Of a stretch of DNA of 64,000 bases, positions 20,636 through 30,817 are shown one piece after another. A model generated the notes under the pieces. That model ran no database searches and was not told where the DNA came from. It saw only the letters and a list, made by a program, of their open reading frames with translations. Where the stretch lies: the NCBI RefSeq assembly GCF_050003625.1, contig NC_134398.1:107664026-107728025 (forward strand), written 5' to 3'. A program made the translations under genes and the position numbers. Source of the stretch: Haematobia irritans (lineage: Eukaryota > Arthropoda > Insecta > Diptera > Muscidae). Positions within the stretch are counted from its first letter, which is position 1; each line of letters opens with the position of its first letter.

Positions 20636-22798
20636 GAGGTGATAGAACTCCTCCTTGAGGAGTGCCTCTGTTCACATACCTTTGTATGTTTGCTTGTTCT
20701 AGTGTGGCTGAAATCCCTCTCTTCCTTAGAAGTTCCTCTAACCTGGATCAACATTCAGAGTTGTCAGTCCATTTAATATCGAGCTCAGATGGACGTTATT
20801 GAACGCTCCTTCGATGTCTAGAAACGCCACGATTGTGTATTCTTCGACAGATAGTGAGCTTTCAATAAAGCTGACTAGTTCATGTAATGTGTTCTCAGTA
20901 GACCTGCCCTTCGAGTATGCATGCTGTCGTTTCGAGAGCAAACTTGAATCGACGCTAGTTCTAAGATAAATATCTATCATCCTCTCCAGAGTCTTAAGTA
21001 GGAATGATGATAAGCTGATTGGTCGGAAATCCTTCGCACTCGAGAGAGAGGCTTTTAGGTATGAAAACGACTTTTGATTCCCTCCACTTTCGTGGAATAT
21101 ATGCAAAGTTGATACATCCTATATATATCGCCGACAACCAGGGGATAATTCTGTCAGCCACCGCTTGTAACTCCGCCGGAGTAATTCCATCAGGTCCGGG
21201 GTATTTGAATGATCCAAAGCTATTTAACGCCCATTCTATATAGATTCCGATACAATTTCCTCGATAGGAAACGACCGCTGAGCCACTGTGGCACCGCCAG
21301 TACATGTTTCAACCGTCTGATTTCCGGGAAAATGTGTGTCCAATAGTACCTCCAGCGTCTCCTCACTGAACGTTGTCCAATTACCCTCCGATGTTTTAAT
21401 GAAACCTGGAACGGAGTTGGTGGATGCTAGCACCTTCCGCAGTCTGGAAGCCTCGGACGTATTCTCAATGCTGCTGCAGTAATCGTTCCAAAAGTTATGC
21501 TGAGCCTTTCTCAGTTCTCGCTTGTATCATCTTTTTTTTCTTTTAAGCGTCCCAATCCACAGGAGCTCTGGTGGACTTTGCTTTGTTAAAGAGCTTCATG
21601 CACGATTTCCTCATATTACCTAACTCCGTAGACCACCATGGTGGTCGATTTTCCCCCTTGGCTTCCCTCTAGGGCATGCAGCTTTCAGTGACATGTTGAA
21701 GGCCTTAGTAATCCTCTCCACTGCATGCCCAATAACTTGCACAGTGCTCATATTTGTCTCTGGTATTTTAGGTATCATCATATTGAACGATCCCCTATAC
21801 CTATTCCAGTCAGCTTTCCTAACATTTGGCGGAAATATGGTCTTGGTGGTATGAACATCAAATTTGAAACTGATGCAGCGATAATCTGGGAAGCTATGTT
21901 CACTTGAAACCAGCCAAGTTTATTTTTATTTTGTTTATTTTGCGTACTAATTTCGAAGTTTGCAATAAGGGAGGTGCCCCAACCTTTGTTACTAAAAACA
22001 GGTAAGAGGTTTTGACGTCACCTTGGCCTCGCAAGAACTGAATGAAATGATATCTGAATTTCTATATCTATGTCCCCTTTCATCAGGAGAACTTTTAAGG
22101 CAGCACATGCAGCCTTACAATGGTGAAGATTTATCTGGAGGATCCGTAGGACCATCGAGATTTTCCACAACCGTCACATCAGCCGTTTCAATCGAGTCAT
22201 CAAGAATATCCTCTTCAGAGATCTCGGTGACTCTCGCAATAACCATAGGTTCAAGTTTGGTGAGTTTTGAGGCAGTAGAAACCTCCTCTGAATCTTTGGT
22301 ATCTCCCTCGACTTCACAAGAGGATCCGCTTATTTCTGATCCAACCTTCCAATCAGCTGTTGGAAGATCTGGATTGCATTGTTTCAGTATATTTAAAATA
22401 GATTCAGGGTCAGGAGGGTTTGCAGGTATCCACGCATGTGCTCTAGGTCTGGCCGGTATGTCTTTCTTCTCGACTAACTCTAGAGCAGCTCCTTCCCAAA
22501 CTTCACCAAATAGTATCAGAGCAGCTTTAAAACATTCTATAGACCTCTGGTCCTCAAATGCGACTAGCTTAAATCGTCCTTGATACCAACCAGCCTCTTG
22601 GTGTCGAGGATCTGGCCGGAAAACTTTTCCAGCACCTGTGAGTAGACGCCAGAGAAAGCATTCTCAATTTCCCCCCATTTTTGCTTTGGAACCATACCGT
22701 CCAATGCTCCTTTATTAATGATAGCCATCATAAGGCTGTCTTTAGCAACTGAGGCAAACGATCGTTGATCCCTTTTGGAGGATGGCAGCTCATCCTGT
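20636..22798 (-). repeat. 2,163-bp tandem duplication, unit 2
   Basis: Near-identical to 18473-20635. It carries the same RT fragments (20738-21106 and 20994-21305 on the minus strand), the same inverted endonuclease patch and the same ORF1 fragment, and then continues into the unique 5' part of ORF1. Confidence 0.9.
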
Positions 22799-23139
22799 GA
22801 TCGTTCCCTTTTTCCAGCCTCAATAATTCCTTGAGCCCATTTTAAGGAATCTCTTTGTTTAGCCGACAACATGCTTGGGTCGACTGATCCTAATTTCTTT
22901 AGGATAAACAAAGCATTTCTGCGTTCCTTGAATCTCTTTCGTGAGGGATTACCTCCTTTTGATGCCGTTACCTTGGAAAAGGTTCGACTTGTCAAATTGT
23001 CGCCACTTGTCGACCCGTCTACAGGTCGACTAATTGGGCCTAACTCTTGGTCATTGCCCAAATTTATAACTCCAGTCGATACCCGTCCACTGGGCCCTGA
23101 AGTTAGCAACCCAGTGGATGTCTTTGAATTTCGCTGCAT
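22564..23139 (-). pseudogene. LINE copy B ORF1, N-terminal part
   Basis: 191 codons starting MQRNSKTSTGLLTSGPSG, matching ORF1 at 30818-31393 almost throughout. It is rich in Ser, Gly, Lys and Arg, as expected of an RNA-binding LINE ORF1 protein. The frame closes at 22564 (GIKDDLS then stop). The downstream ORF1 region (LVAFEDQRSIECFKAAL and beyond) lies in another frame. No CCHC zinc knuckle is visible here. Confidence 0.8.
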
Positions 23140-23243
23140 GGTGGCTTAATATCCCACGACACTTGAAATTCGTAGTAGGTACTTATTACGATGATTTTAT
23201 CCGCTATTAAAAACACACTGCCGTTCCGTTCGACGGTTGAATG

Positions 23244-24129
23244 AATAATTCTTAACGATGCGATTCATCGTTAAAATTGAATACAGAATCCCACTACTGG
23301 TGTCTGGTGTCAACTTAAAATACAAGTGTCCGCAGTTCGAATCCCAGTAAATTATTATTAATTGTATTATCTCTACTTCGCGATTGTTTTTTTATTGCGA
23401 GCAATGGTGTCAAGTAAATGTAACAAAACATCTGTGGTATGGTTTTTGGTAGTGGAAGCTTAAGGTATTCCATTATAGGTACACTGCTATATCAAATGTT
23501 CCGATGTAAACTAAATGTGTGTACTGGCCGATTCATTAATTTCCAGGTGCTTCAATATATATTTCTTTTCTATTATTTTTTCCCAGTCCGAAATATTCCC
23601 ACTAATAGCCTTCTTATTAGATAAAGGTCAAAATGTATTTTAATAAATTTTGCAAAATTCGAAATAAATGGTTTCTATAATTTCATAATCAATACCAAAT
23701 ATACCAAAGTCTATTATTTTTTCTCAGCCCGAAATAGTCCCATTATTATAGTCTTCTTATTATATAAAAGTCAAAATGTGTTTTAATAAATTTTGCAAAA
23801 TTTGAAATAAATGGTTTCTATAAATTCGATCGATATGATATGATATCGAAATCAGAAATAATTACTCATATGATCGATATGAATATAGACGTGTCAACTT
23901 TGACATCAAGTAAGATAGGTAAAACACTTTTTCTATTGAGAGTTTACCAACCTCCTTCTTCTGCTAATCGTCAAGTGAGCAACATCAAGTTTCAAGTGTG
24001 AAAAAATCAAAAATTTGGTTTTTCACTTGCGCATTAAATTTGCAAAAATTCCTGCAATAAAAACTATTATTTTTTCGCAAGAATTATTTTCGAACGAAAG
24101 AGTATAACTTTTGTAATGGGGTTAAGCCT
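23244..24129. other. AT-rich non-coding stretch
   Basis: No coding homology. A lone B-box-like GCAGTTCGAATCCC occurs near 23331 without a convincing A-box. A tandem duplication lies at 23571-23828. Confidence 0.5.
23571..23828. repeat. Tandem duplication with 142-bp period
   Basis: About 115 bp starting TATTATTTTTTCCCAG and ending ATAAATGGTTTCTATAA appears at 23571-23682 and at 23713-23828, separated by 30 bases. The units differ at roughly a tenth of positions. Confidence 0.8.
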
Positions 24130-24270
24130 ACACGGACGAAGATTGTTTTTCATATGTTTCGGTTTAAAAATTACATGTTTGGCACTCAAAATTTTAGCAC
24201 ATTATTTTTATGTGCAAGCATATAAAGTTCATAAAATAGTATAACATGTTTGGGACATATATGTTAATAT
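24130..24270 (+). mobile_element. CAC...GTG element copy b, left piece
   Basis: Begins near CACGGACGAAGATTG, then TTTTTCATATGTTTCGG, AAAATTACATGTTTGGCAC and ACATGTTTGGGACATATATGTTAATAT. This matches the family end at 43169-43310 with divergence. It is cut by Gypsy-2 and continues at 30389. Confidence 0.7.
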
Positions 24271-24839
24271 TGTTACGTTATTATATTGAGACGTGTTTAA
24301 TAACCCGATAATAAAAACAAAGTTCTTTTCAAATAACGACAATCTTTTCAAATATGACGATTTAGAACATTCTGGTTAGTCTGGCCTACAACCATATAGA
24401 TTAGTCGATAAACAGATATCGCACATATTTATCTGGCAATATCACACATATTTATCGGTTTATGCTCATAGTCTTGCCTACAACCATCTAGAACATTGTA
24501 CAAGTAGACGGCAGATGTCGCACATCAGATTATGTTCATAGTCTATCTAGAACAATCACTTGGTCGCTTCTGTCGCTCATAGTTTTGCCTATCAAGTATT
24601 TCGTAATTTATCTGCAGATGGTTGTGCTCATATTACTACAACAATAACAATAAATGAACATAACAAAGCAAAAGGGGTTACTTTACAATGAGCGATTGAG
24701 AAAGATGTTTAGGAAAGTACTAGAAAATAAAGATGATTCTAACAAGTGATGACGTAATTTTATCGTTACAATTTGAAATTTTTAATTAACGGAAATTAAT
24801 TTAAATACACATATGTCCAGAAATATTACATCCGTAACA
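24271..24839 (-). repeat. Gypsy-2 3' LTR (569 bp)
   Basis: Matches 29871-30388 at both ends but is about 50 bp longer and differs in the middle. It has an expanded region around 24345-24520 with repeated CACATATTTATC and GTCTTGCCTACAACCAT words that the 5' LTR lacks. The 5' LTR in turn has sequence around 29940-30050 that is missing here. Confidence 0.85.
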
Positions 24840-24938
24840 CTGCGTCCCGCTTAAGCCTGTTCGTCGCGAATAGGCACAGTATACGTTCCGTAAGGAGCCA
24901 AACGTTCCAGATGTACAACTTTCATCTTTGATCTAGGG

Positions 24939-25250
24939 CTATCGTCCCTTTTTGAATGCGGTATACAACATCATTGATCTTCTTGAGGATTTTGTAGGGG
25001 CCTTCCCATTGTGTTTGCAGCTTGGAACACAATCCTTTATTTCGTTGCGGATTAAAAAGCAGAACCAATTGCCTTTTTGGAAGCCCTCAGTATTTGCAGC
25101 ACGATCATATCTCGCCTTCATCCTGTTGCTGACCATTTTTATTTTGTTGTGCATTGATTCGTGAACTTCGCCAAACGTGTTTGGTATGTTTTCTTCTATG
25201 GCGAGCTCATTAGGTTTATCGCCGAATATCAAATCTCCAGGCAACTTCAA
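24939..25250 (-). pseudogene. pol: Gypsy-2 integrase C-terminal region
   Basis: LPGDLIFGDKPNE, then an alpha-helical stretch and RAANTEGFQKGNWF...NPQRN-like residues read across frames, as found after the integrase core in Ty3/Gypsy polyproteins. The expected downstream GPYKI-type motif appears only in a shifted frame around 24960-25010. The 3' LTR begins (in minus orientation) about 100 bases downstream. Confidence 0.65.
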
Positions 25251-25373
25251 TTCAGTTCCGAATAGAACCTTGGCTGTTGTTCGTGACTTAGAATCATGTA
25301 TGGCTTATCTATAAGACAGCAAAAACTTTGGTATTTGCTCGTCCCAGTCTCGTTGGCCGTTGTCCACCACCTT

Positions 25374-26022
25374 TCAAAGATGTTCTTCCAGAGTGCGATT
25401 AAACCTTTCTACCATGCCATCAGACTGTCCTTGTTTTCTTGATACACATCTCTTTAAATATGGCCGATTCAAAATTTCTTCCTTGGTCAGAGTGAATCTC
25501 GGACGGCACCCCGTAGCGACATATCTAGTTTCCGTTGACAACATCCACAATCGTTTTTGCCTCTTGGTTTGGAGTTGCACAAACCTCCGGCCACTTGCTG
25601 AAATAATCCATGACCACCAGGACATATCGGTTTCCAGAATCACTTACTGGGAAAGGGCCTGCCACTTTCATTGCTATTCTTTCAAATGGTGCTCCTGGTC
25701 TATATTCTTGCATATGACCACGACTTTTTCGTGTTGGACCTTTCGCCTTCATGTACTTCTCGCAGGTGGCTACCCATTCCGCAATTGATTTCTGGCTTCC
25801 AACCCAGTAGAATCGTTGCTTCACTTTCTCGGCAGTTTTCGTTTTTCCGAAGTGACGTCCACTAGGACCATTGTGAAACTCCGTCAAAACATCCTTTACT
25901 TTGGACTCTGGTACGATGATCAAGTTTCGGCTTTTCTTGCCATCTTCGCTTTCCCATTTCCAACGTAAAAGTTGTCCATTGACCAGACATAGACTGTCCC
26001 ATTGAGCCCAGTATGATTTCAT
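25374..26022 (-). pseudogene. pol: Gypsy-2 integrase zinc region and core
   Basis: 26022-25525 carries the zinc-binding region (LTEFHNGPSGRHFGKTKT...YMKAKGPT) and the core start RPGAPFERIAMKVAGPFPVS with VLVVMDYFSKWPE. The expected Asp of the first core motif is replaced (MKVAG). The next part, with HSDQG-like and VERFNRTLEEHL motifs, is in another frame at 25643-25374. At least one frameshift lies near 25525, so the enzyme is not functional. Confidence 0.8.
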
Positions 26023-26259
26023 AAGTGGGCTTTCGGCTGCGATGTATTTCTTGCTGGGCTTCTTATTCTCTTCTTTTGCCTAAATAATTTTGTCAAAATG
26101 GGATCTTCACGCTGTTCTGATGGCCAGTCCACTCCAGATTCGACGTGCAGCTGCCGGATATCCATAATTTCTTACTTATGTTCAGCTTTCGAGAAGTGTT
26201 TGCAATCGACATAACAAGGTCGACGTGTCCGTCCGCGTTCTATGCTCGACACTGAGATC

Positions 26260-26550
26260 TTAGCTTTGGAGTCTTTTTATCCAACGTGCCAGCTGAGCTT
26301 CCGGATTCTTGAATTGGAGCAACCATCGTAGAGCTAAATGATCAGTTCTGAGTGAGAAGTGCTGTCCATACAAGTAATTGTGGTAACGCTTTACGCTTTC
26401 TATGACATCAAGCAGCTCTCTTCTAGTTACGCAATAGTTCTTCTCGGGCTTGCATAACGTTCGGCTAAAAAGTCCGATTACCTTATCTTTACCATCTATC
26501 TGTTGGGACAACACACCTCTAATTCCGTACGCGCTAGCATCTGTATCCAA
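26260..26550 (-). pseudogene. pol: Gypsy-2 RNase H
   Basis: Contains TDASAYGIRGVLSQ (first catalytic Asp), NYCVTRRELLDVI (catalytic Glu) and LRTDHLALRWLL (third Asp), the order expected for Ty3/Gypsy RNase H, ending in QLARWIKRLQS. This segment is open and all three acidic residues are present. It is separated from RT and integrase by frameshifted sequence. Confidence 0.8.
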
Positions 26551-26679
26551 AACTAATTTTTCACCAGGAATAGGATATGCCAGGACAGGAGCTGAACATA
26601 AAAGTTCTTTTAGATGATGAAATGACTCTTCCTGTTCTTCACTCCACTGAAACTTCTGACCATTTTGGGTTAATTTATG

Positions 26680-27300
26680 GAGAGTAGTGGCGATGCTGGC
26701 AAAGTTTGGTACGAATCGCCTTTAGTAGGTGCATAAATAAAGGAAGCTGCGCAATTCATGGAGATTTCGTGGACGTGACCAATCTCTTACAGTCTTTTTT
26801 TGTCTTCATCGATGGATATGCCCTCTGCTGTTACCGCTGGAAAAGGAACACTTCTTTGCGTTAAGTCGTAGACCAGCGGCTGACAGTTGCTGGATAATAT
26901 CCTCCAAGTTCTTAAGGTGCTCATCAAATGTTTTGCCCTTTAGCACCCGCTCCATCAATCGATGGCATTGCATTGAACTGCCAAAGACCGCCATTAACGC
27001 CAAAAGCTGTCTGTTTTTTCTTTCTCGACGATCTCTACTTTCCAATATTCACTCGCAAATCAAAACCATTTTGTTCCGGTTAGTGTGTCCAACATGTCAT
27101 CAATGCGTGGATGCGGATAACTGTCTTTTTTGTTGACATCATTCAATTTTCTGTAGTCAATGCAAAATCGGGTACTTCCATCTTTCTTTTTGACCAGCAC
27201 AAGTGGTGAACACCATGACTTGATGATGGCTCGATCACACCACTTTCCGCCATTTCCTTTACGAGCTTTTGAACCTCATCTCGTTTTGCCAAGGGAACAC
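26680..27300 (-). pseudogene. pol: Gypsy-2 reverse transcriptase with deleted active-site box
   Basis: Minus-strand reading across frames gives SSPWCSPLVLVKKKDGS, RFCIDYRKLNDVNKKD, ASEYWKVEIVEKEKT and RLMERVLKGKTFDEHLKNL. Between RVLKG and KTFDEHL, where RTs of this group have a FVYLDD-type box, about a dozen residues are absent, so the YxDD motif is gone. Several further frameshifts occur (for example near 26800). The thumb motif LNAKKCSF is still visible. Confidence 0.8.
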
Positions 27301-27379
27301 TTCGTGGTTACCATTTTCAAAAACGAAGGCAGAGGCGTTTTTCCACAACAATTGCCTGGGTTTATTTCTCTCAGTGTGC

Positions 27380-28010
27380 GATAGATGACATGTCCATGCC
27401 TTTACATACCCTTCTAGATGTTTTCTCGCCGTTCCATGTGCCTTTGACGAGCTGCTTACCAAATTGACTATTGCCTCGGCTGGTGCACATTTGCCAATGT
27501 CAGAAAATTTTCCAATATACTCTTGATTGTCGGACAAGTTCAAAACACGAACTGGTATTAGTCCCTCTTTGTTCGTTTATATACCGAGATATGACGATTT
27601 AGAACATTCTGGTTGTTACCAGGGCATTTGCTATAAAGATGTTGTTGTTTTTTGTTTCAACAACCTACAATTGGCCGACTTCACAATCTCCATTCACAGA
27701 AACCCATATAATTGCTTCGGTATTCTGTGGTATTGACTCTGGCTGACTGGTTGTCAAACGTCTGATAGGTGTATCCTCGCCGTATCCCACGTTTACTGCT
27801 ATATCGGTATCACACCATGTCATTACACGACGCTTCATATCCAGATTGAGACCAAAATCACTCGTGAAATCCGCTCCAATTATAACTTCGTCTACTATAT
27901 CGGCCATGATGAACTCATAATTAACGGATTTGTTAGCAGTAGTTAACTTTACAGCGATTTTCCATACACTGTTACGGGTTCCTCTGTAGCCGTGCGTAGT
28001 CTGACTCCAA
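27380..28010 (-). pseudogene. pol: Gypsy-2 protease C-terminal part and protease-RT linker
   Basis: VYGKIAVKLTTANKSVNYE, MADIVDEVIIGADFTSDFG and DMKRRVMTW are the flap and second half of a retroviral-type aspartic protease, followed by a linker. The catalytic DTGA half lies beyond the SINE at 28370-28440. A patch at about 27573-27611 resembles LTR sequence rather than coding sequence and breaks the frame. Confidence 0.75.
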
Positions 28011-28020
28011 TCAGTGGTGT

Positions 28021-28365
28021 AGGTTAGGTTAGGTTAGGTTATGTGGCAGCTCGAAGTATCAGGGTCACTTAGACTATTCAGTCCATTGTGATACCACATT
28101 GGTGAACTTCTCTCTTATCACTGAGTGCTGCCCGATTCCATGTTAAGCTCAATGATAACGGACCTACTTTTTATAGCCGAGTCCGAAAGGCGTTCCACAT
28201 TGCAGTGAAACCACTTAGAGAAGCTTTGAAACCCTCAGAAATTTCACCAGCATTACTGAGGTGGGATAATCCACCGCTGAAAAACTATTTGGTGTTCGGT
28301 CGTAGCAGGAATCGAACCCACGATCTTGTGTATGCAAGGCGGGCATGCTAACCATTGCAGCACGG
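28021..28365 (-). mobile_element. tRNA-derived SINE, full length, minus strand
   Basis: Read on the minus strand it starts CCGTGCTGCAATGG (A-box TGCTGCAATGG), has B-box GGGTTCGATTCC and CTACGACCGAACACCAAA, a 200-bp body, the tail TGTGGTATCACAATGGACTG and (AACCT)n. It matches 61212-61555 at most positions. It sits inside the Gypsy-2 protease, between the DTGA active site and the flap. I could not identify a clean target duplication. Confidence 0.9.
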
Positions 28366-28445
28366 TAACTTTTCATTTTACTAAATCAGATCTGATGATA
28401 GACTTTGTGGCACCAGTATCCAATGTCAAAGTACGCTTGTCGCCA
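28366..28445 (-). pseudogene. pol: Gypsy-2 protease active-site part
   Basis: Minus strand encodes LTLDTGATKSIIRSDLVK and then a stop where the SINE begins. DTGA is the catalytic motif of retroviral aspartic proteases. The SINE splits the enzyme a few codons downstream. Confidence 0.8.
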
Positions 28446-28548
28446 TTGATAACACCCGCAATAGTTAAATTGTTATATTTTTTGTTGAACTATTGCTATG
28501 GAGATGGTGGGGCCATCTTGGGCTCTTGCCCCACTGAACTAGCTCGAT

Positions 28549-29833
28549 TTAGTTTAAAGGTGACTCACTTGATTGTGGAATCACCCTCTTATGGTTATTG
28601 TTTGATGGGGATGGCGATGCCGATCTTGATTGCTTACGACGTGCTTTACATTCTCGAGCAAGATGTCCGGGCTTATCACAGTTATAACATTTCATTCTGG
28701 ATTTATTTGCATCCTGTTTTATTTCCCACTTTGCCTGCTTAACAGCCTCTTTTACTGATTCAATGAGGGATTTCGATTCTTCACACTCGGTCTCCACTCT
28801 GCGTACCTTGTGAATTTGAGGTCGTGCCAGCAATCTCGCAGTCTCTTGGGCAAGTTCAAATGTTACTGTTTCTGCGAATGCAGCCTTGTTGCACATTTTA
28901 TATCTGGGTCTCGAATGCCATTCACAAAGGTCTCAATCTTGATACGGTCCACAAGGGGATGACTCTCTCCTGGGTATGTCAAAAGCACTAACCGCTCAAC
29001 TTCTGTTGCAAAATCTTGTAGGGTTTCACTTCTGGATTCTTCCTCTTAATTCCATTCTGAAGATGTCTTGTTTGTGTTCTCCACCGTAAGTTGCAGTGCC
29101 GCTATTACTTCATTATAATTATTTCTAGAAGGAACGGGAATGTTTTGTATCACATCAGCTGCATTACCCTTCAACGCCAACAGAAGTTCAATTGCTTTGT
29201 CGGTGTCATTCCATAAATTTCTAGAGGCCACCGCCTCAAATTGAAATTTGAAAACATCAAATGAAGTTGAGCCATCAAAAGCCGCGCACTGGCCCACCTT
29301 TACTTTGTAGTTCTGACATTGTTTTGACTTTCTATTTGGTCCACACACATATCCATGCCTTCAGAAATTTATTGTAGTTTCTCGTGGAGAATTCTAGAAT
29401 TTTCATCCAATTTTTTTCCAATTTTCTAGAGTTTGTTTCTATTTTTAGGGCATTTTCTTCCGGTAATTTTCTAGAATTTTCTTCCATTTTTAGAGATTTT
29501 TTTCCAGTTTTCTTGAATTCTCTTCCATTTTTAGAGAATTCTGTTCCATTAGTTTTCTAGAACTCTCTTCCATCATTTTGCTCAAAACATTGAGCATTGG
29601 CAACACACAACACTTAAAGCCACATATGGATTTTCCACACTGCTGGTATTGACGAGTATTGATTCGTCAATGTCTTCCTTATAATCAAACTCATGCGTCT
29701 CGATATCCATTTTGCGCCTTTCGAACTCTTCCAGTAGACGCTTTTGTAGCTGAGCTTTGTTTCCTGTGGTCGGCGGCTCCAGTTTGCTCAATTTCTTCTT
29801 CAAGTCTTCTACTCGAAGCTCATTAAACTTCAT
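28549..29833 (-). pseudogene. gag: Gypsy-2 Gag
   Basis: The first 40 residues from 29833 (LRVEDLKKKLSKLEPPTTGNK onward) look like a SAP motif, a short helix-turn-helix that binds nucleic acid. 29400-29580 is a decayed tandem repeat encoding KMEENSRKLEKN-like heptads (coiled coil) with stops. 29348-29046 is capsid-like (AAFDGSTSFDVFKFQFEAVA). 28896-28549 ends with a zinc knuckle CYNCDKPGHLAREC (CX2CX4HX4C). The ATG at 29833 lies about 40 bases after the 5' LTR and is the probable start. Stops and frameshifts break it in at least three places. Confidence 0.8.
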
Positions 29834-29870
29834 TGTAGATTTTTTTCGTTATTTCACTTCCGACACCAAT

Positions 29871-30388
29871 TGTTACGTTTTTATATTGAGGCGTGTTTAA
29901 TAACCCGATAATAAAAACACAGTTCTTTTCAAATACCAATCTACAACTTATTTGCTTAACTGATAGGTTTCACTTATTTGTTCTACGATCTGTCCTCTTT
30001 GATTTTCAGCTAAAGACTGACTTGACAGCTCCATCCGCCAGGGATTTATATACCGAGATAGAAGTAGCCGGCAGATGTCGCACCTCAGATTATGTTCATA
30101 GTCTTGCCTACAACTATCTAGAACAATCACTTGGTCGCTTCTGTCGCTCATAGTTTTGCCTATCAAGTACTTCGTAATTTATCTGCAGATTGTCATATTA
30201 CTACAACAATAACAAAGCAAAAGGGGTTACTTTACAATGAGCGATTGAGAAAGATGTTTAGGAAAGTACTAGAAAATAATGATGATTCTAACAAGTGATG
30301 ACGTAATTTTATCGTTACAATTTGAAATTTTAAATTAGCGGAAATTAATTTAAATACACTTAATTCTAGAAATATCACATCCGTAACA
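29871..30388 (-). repeat. Gypsy-2 5' LTR (518 bp)
   Basis: On the minus strand it starts TGTTACGGATGTGATATTTC and ends ATATAAAAACGTAACA. A primer-binding-like ATTGGTGTCGGAAGTG follows. It is shorter than the 3' LTR and differs in the centre. The 3' LTR also differs at scattered sites, so this copy is older than Gypsy-1. Confidence 0.85.
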
Positions 30389-30717
30389 ATATGTTAGAAC
30401 ATATTATGTTTGGGACATCACATTTTTTGAATATAATATCTGTGGATGCAAACATATATTAATGTGGAATTTTCATACAAACATATATATGTTTCAAAAT
30501 GTTAGATAGTGCAAGAGCAAATAGGGGGAAAAATAAAGATGGCGATGAAGATGAAGATAGATAACGAAAGACATCAACGTAACACAGCGTGAAAATAAAT
30601 GAGATGGTGTTCTGCTTGAGAGACATATTTTTTATTTTGATAAATGAGGTTGCATTCATTAACGTCAAAAATTTTTATTGCTTAAATTTAAACATTATCC
30701 AACAACATTATAGTCTT
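30389..30717 (+). mobile_element. CAC...GTG element copy b, right piece
   Basis: Continues 24130-24270 after Gypsy-2: ATATGTTAGAACATATTATGTTTGGGACAT, ATGCAAACATATATTAATG, then AGAGCAAATAG and GACATCAACGTAACACAGCG, parallel to 43300-43520. It is cut at 30717 by the start of the LOA/I-like LINE, and its far end is not found in this window. Confidence 0.75.
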
Positions 30718-30817
30718 TCAACCGTCGAACGGAACGGACGTGTTTTTTAATAGCGGATAAAATCATCGTAATAAGTACCTACTACGAATTTCAAGTGTGG
30801 TGGGATATTAGGCCACC

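Larger units (their letters stand above)
18290..23243 (-). mobile_element. LOA/I-like LINE copy B, minus strand, tandemly rearranged
   Basis: A minus-strand copy of the same LINE as 30718-35728. It starts near 23243 with TTCAACCGTCGAACGG, runs through ORF1 and the start of ORF2, then jumps because of an internal inverted endonuclease piece and a 2,163-bp tandem duplication. It is truncated at about 18290 inside RT after NGLGVNP. RT motifs are visible in both units: KSPGPDGITPAELQ, DFRPISLSSFLLKTLERMI, FLDIEGAFNNVH and, in the first unit only, NRGTPQGGVLSPLLWNVAIND with AYADDV. All reading frames are broken. Confidence 0.9.
24271..30388 (-). mobile_element. Gypsy-2: Ty3/Gypsy LTR retrotransposon, minus strand
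   Basis: 6.1 kb from LTR to LTR. LTRs start TGTTACGGATGT and end AACGTAACA when read on the minus strand. The element is flanked by ATAT on both sides (24267-24270 and 30389-30392), a 4-bp target duplication. Order on the minus strand: SAP-like N-terminal Gag, Gag with one zinc knuckle, aspartic protease interrupted by a SINE, RT, RNase H, integrase. The domain order and the single CCHC knuckle fit the 412/mdg1-like group, an assignment made from memory. It is inactive: the RT catalytic box is deleted and frames are broken. Confidence 0.9.

Noticed and set aside
23290..23355. SINE or tRNA-like piece with GCAGTTCGAATCCC
   Set aside because: A single B-box-like word without a convincing A-box or a match to the other modules.
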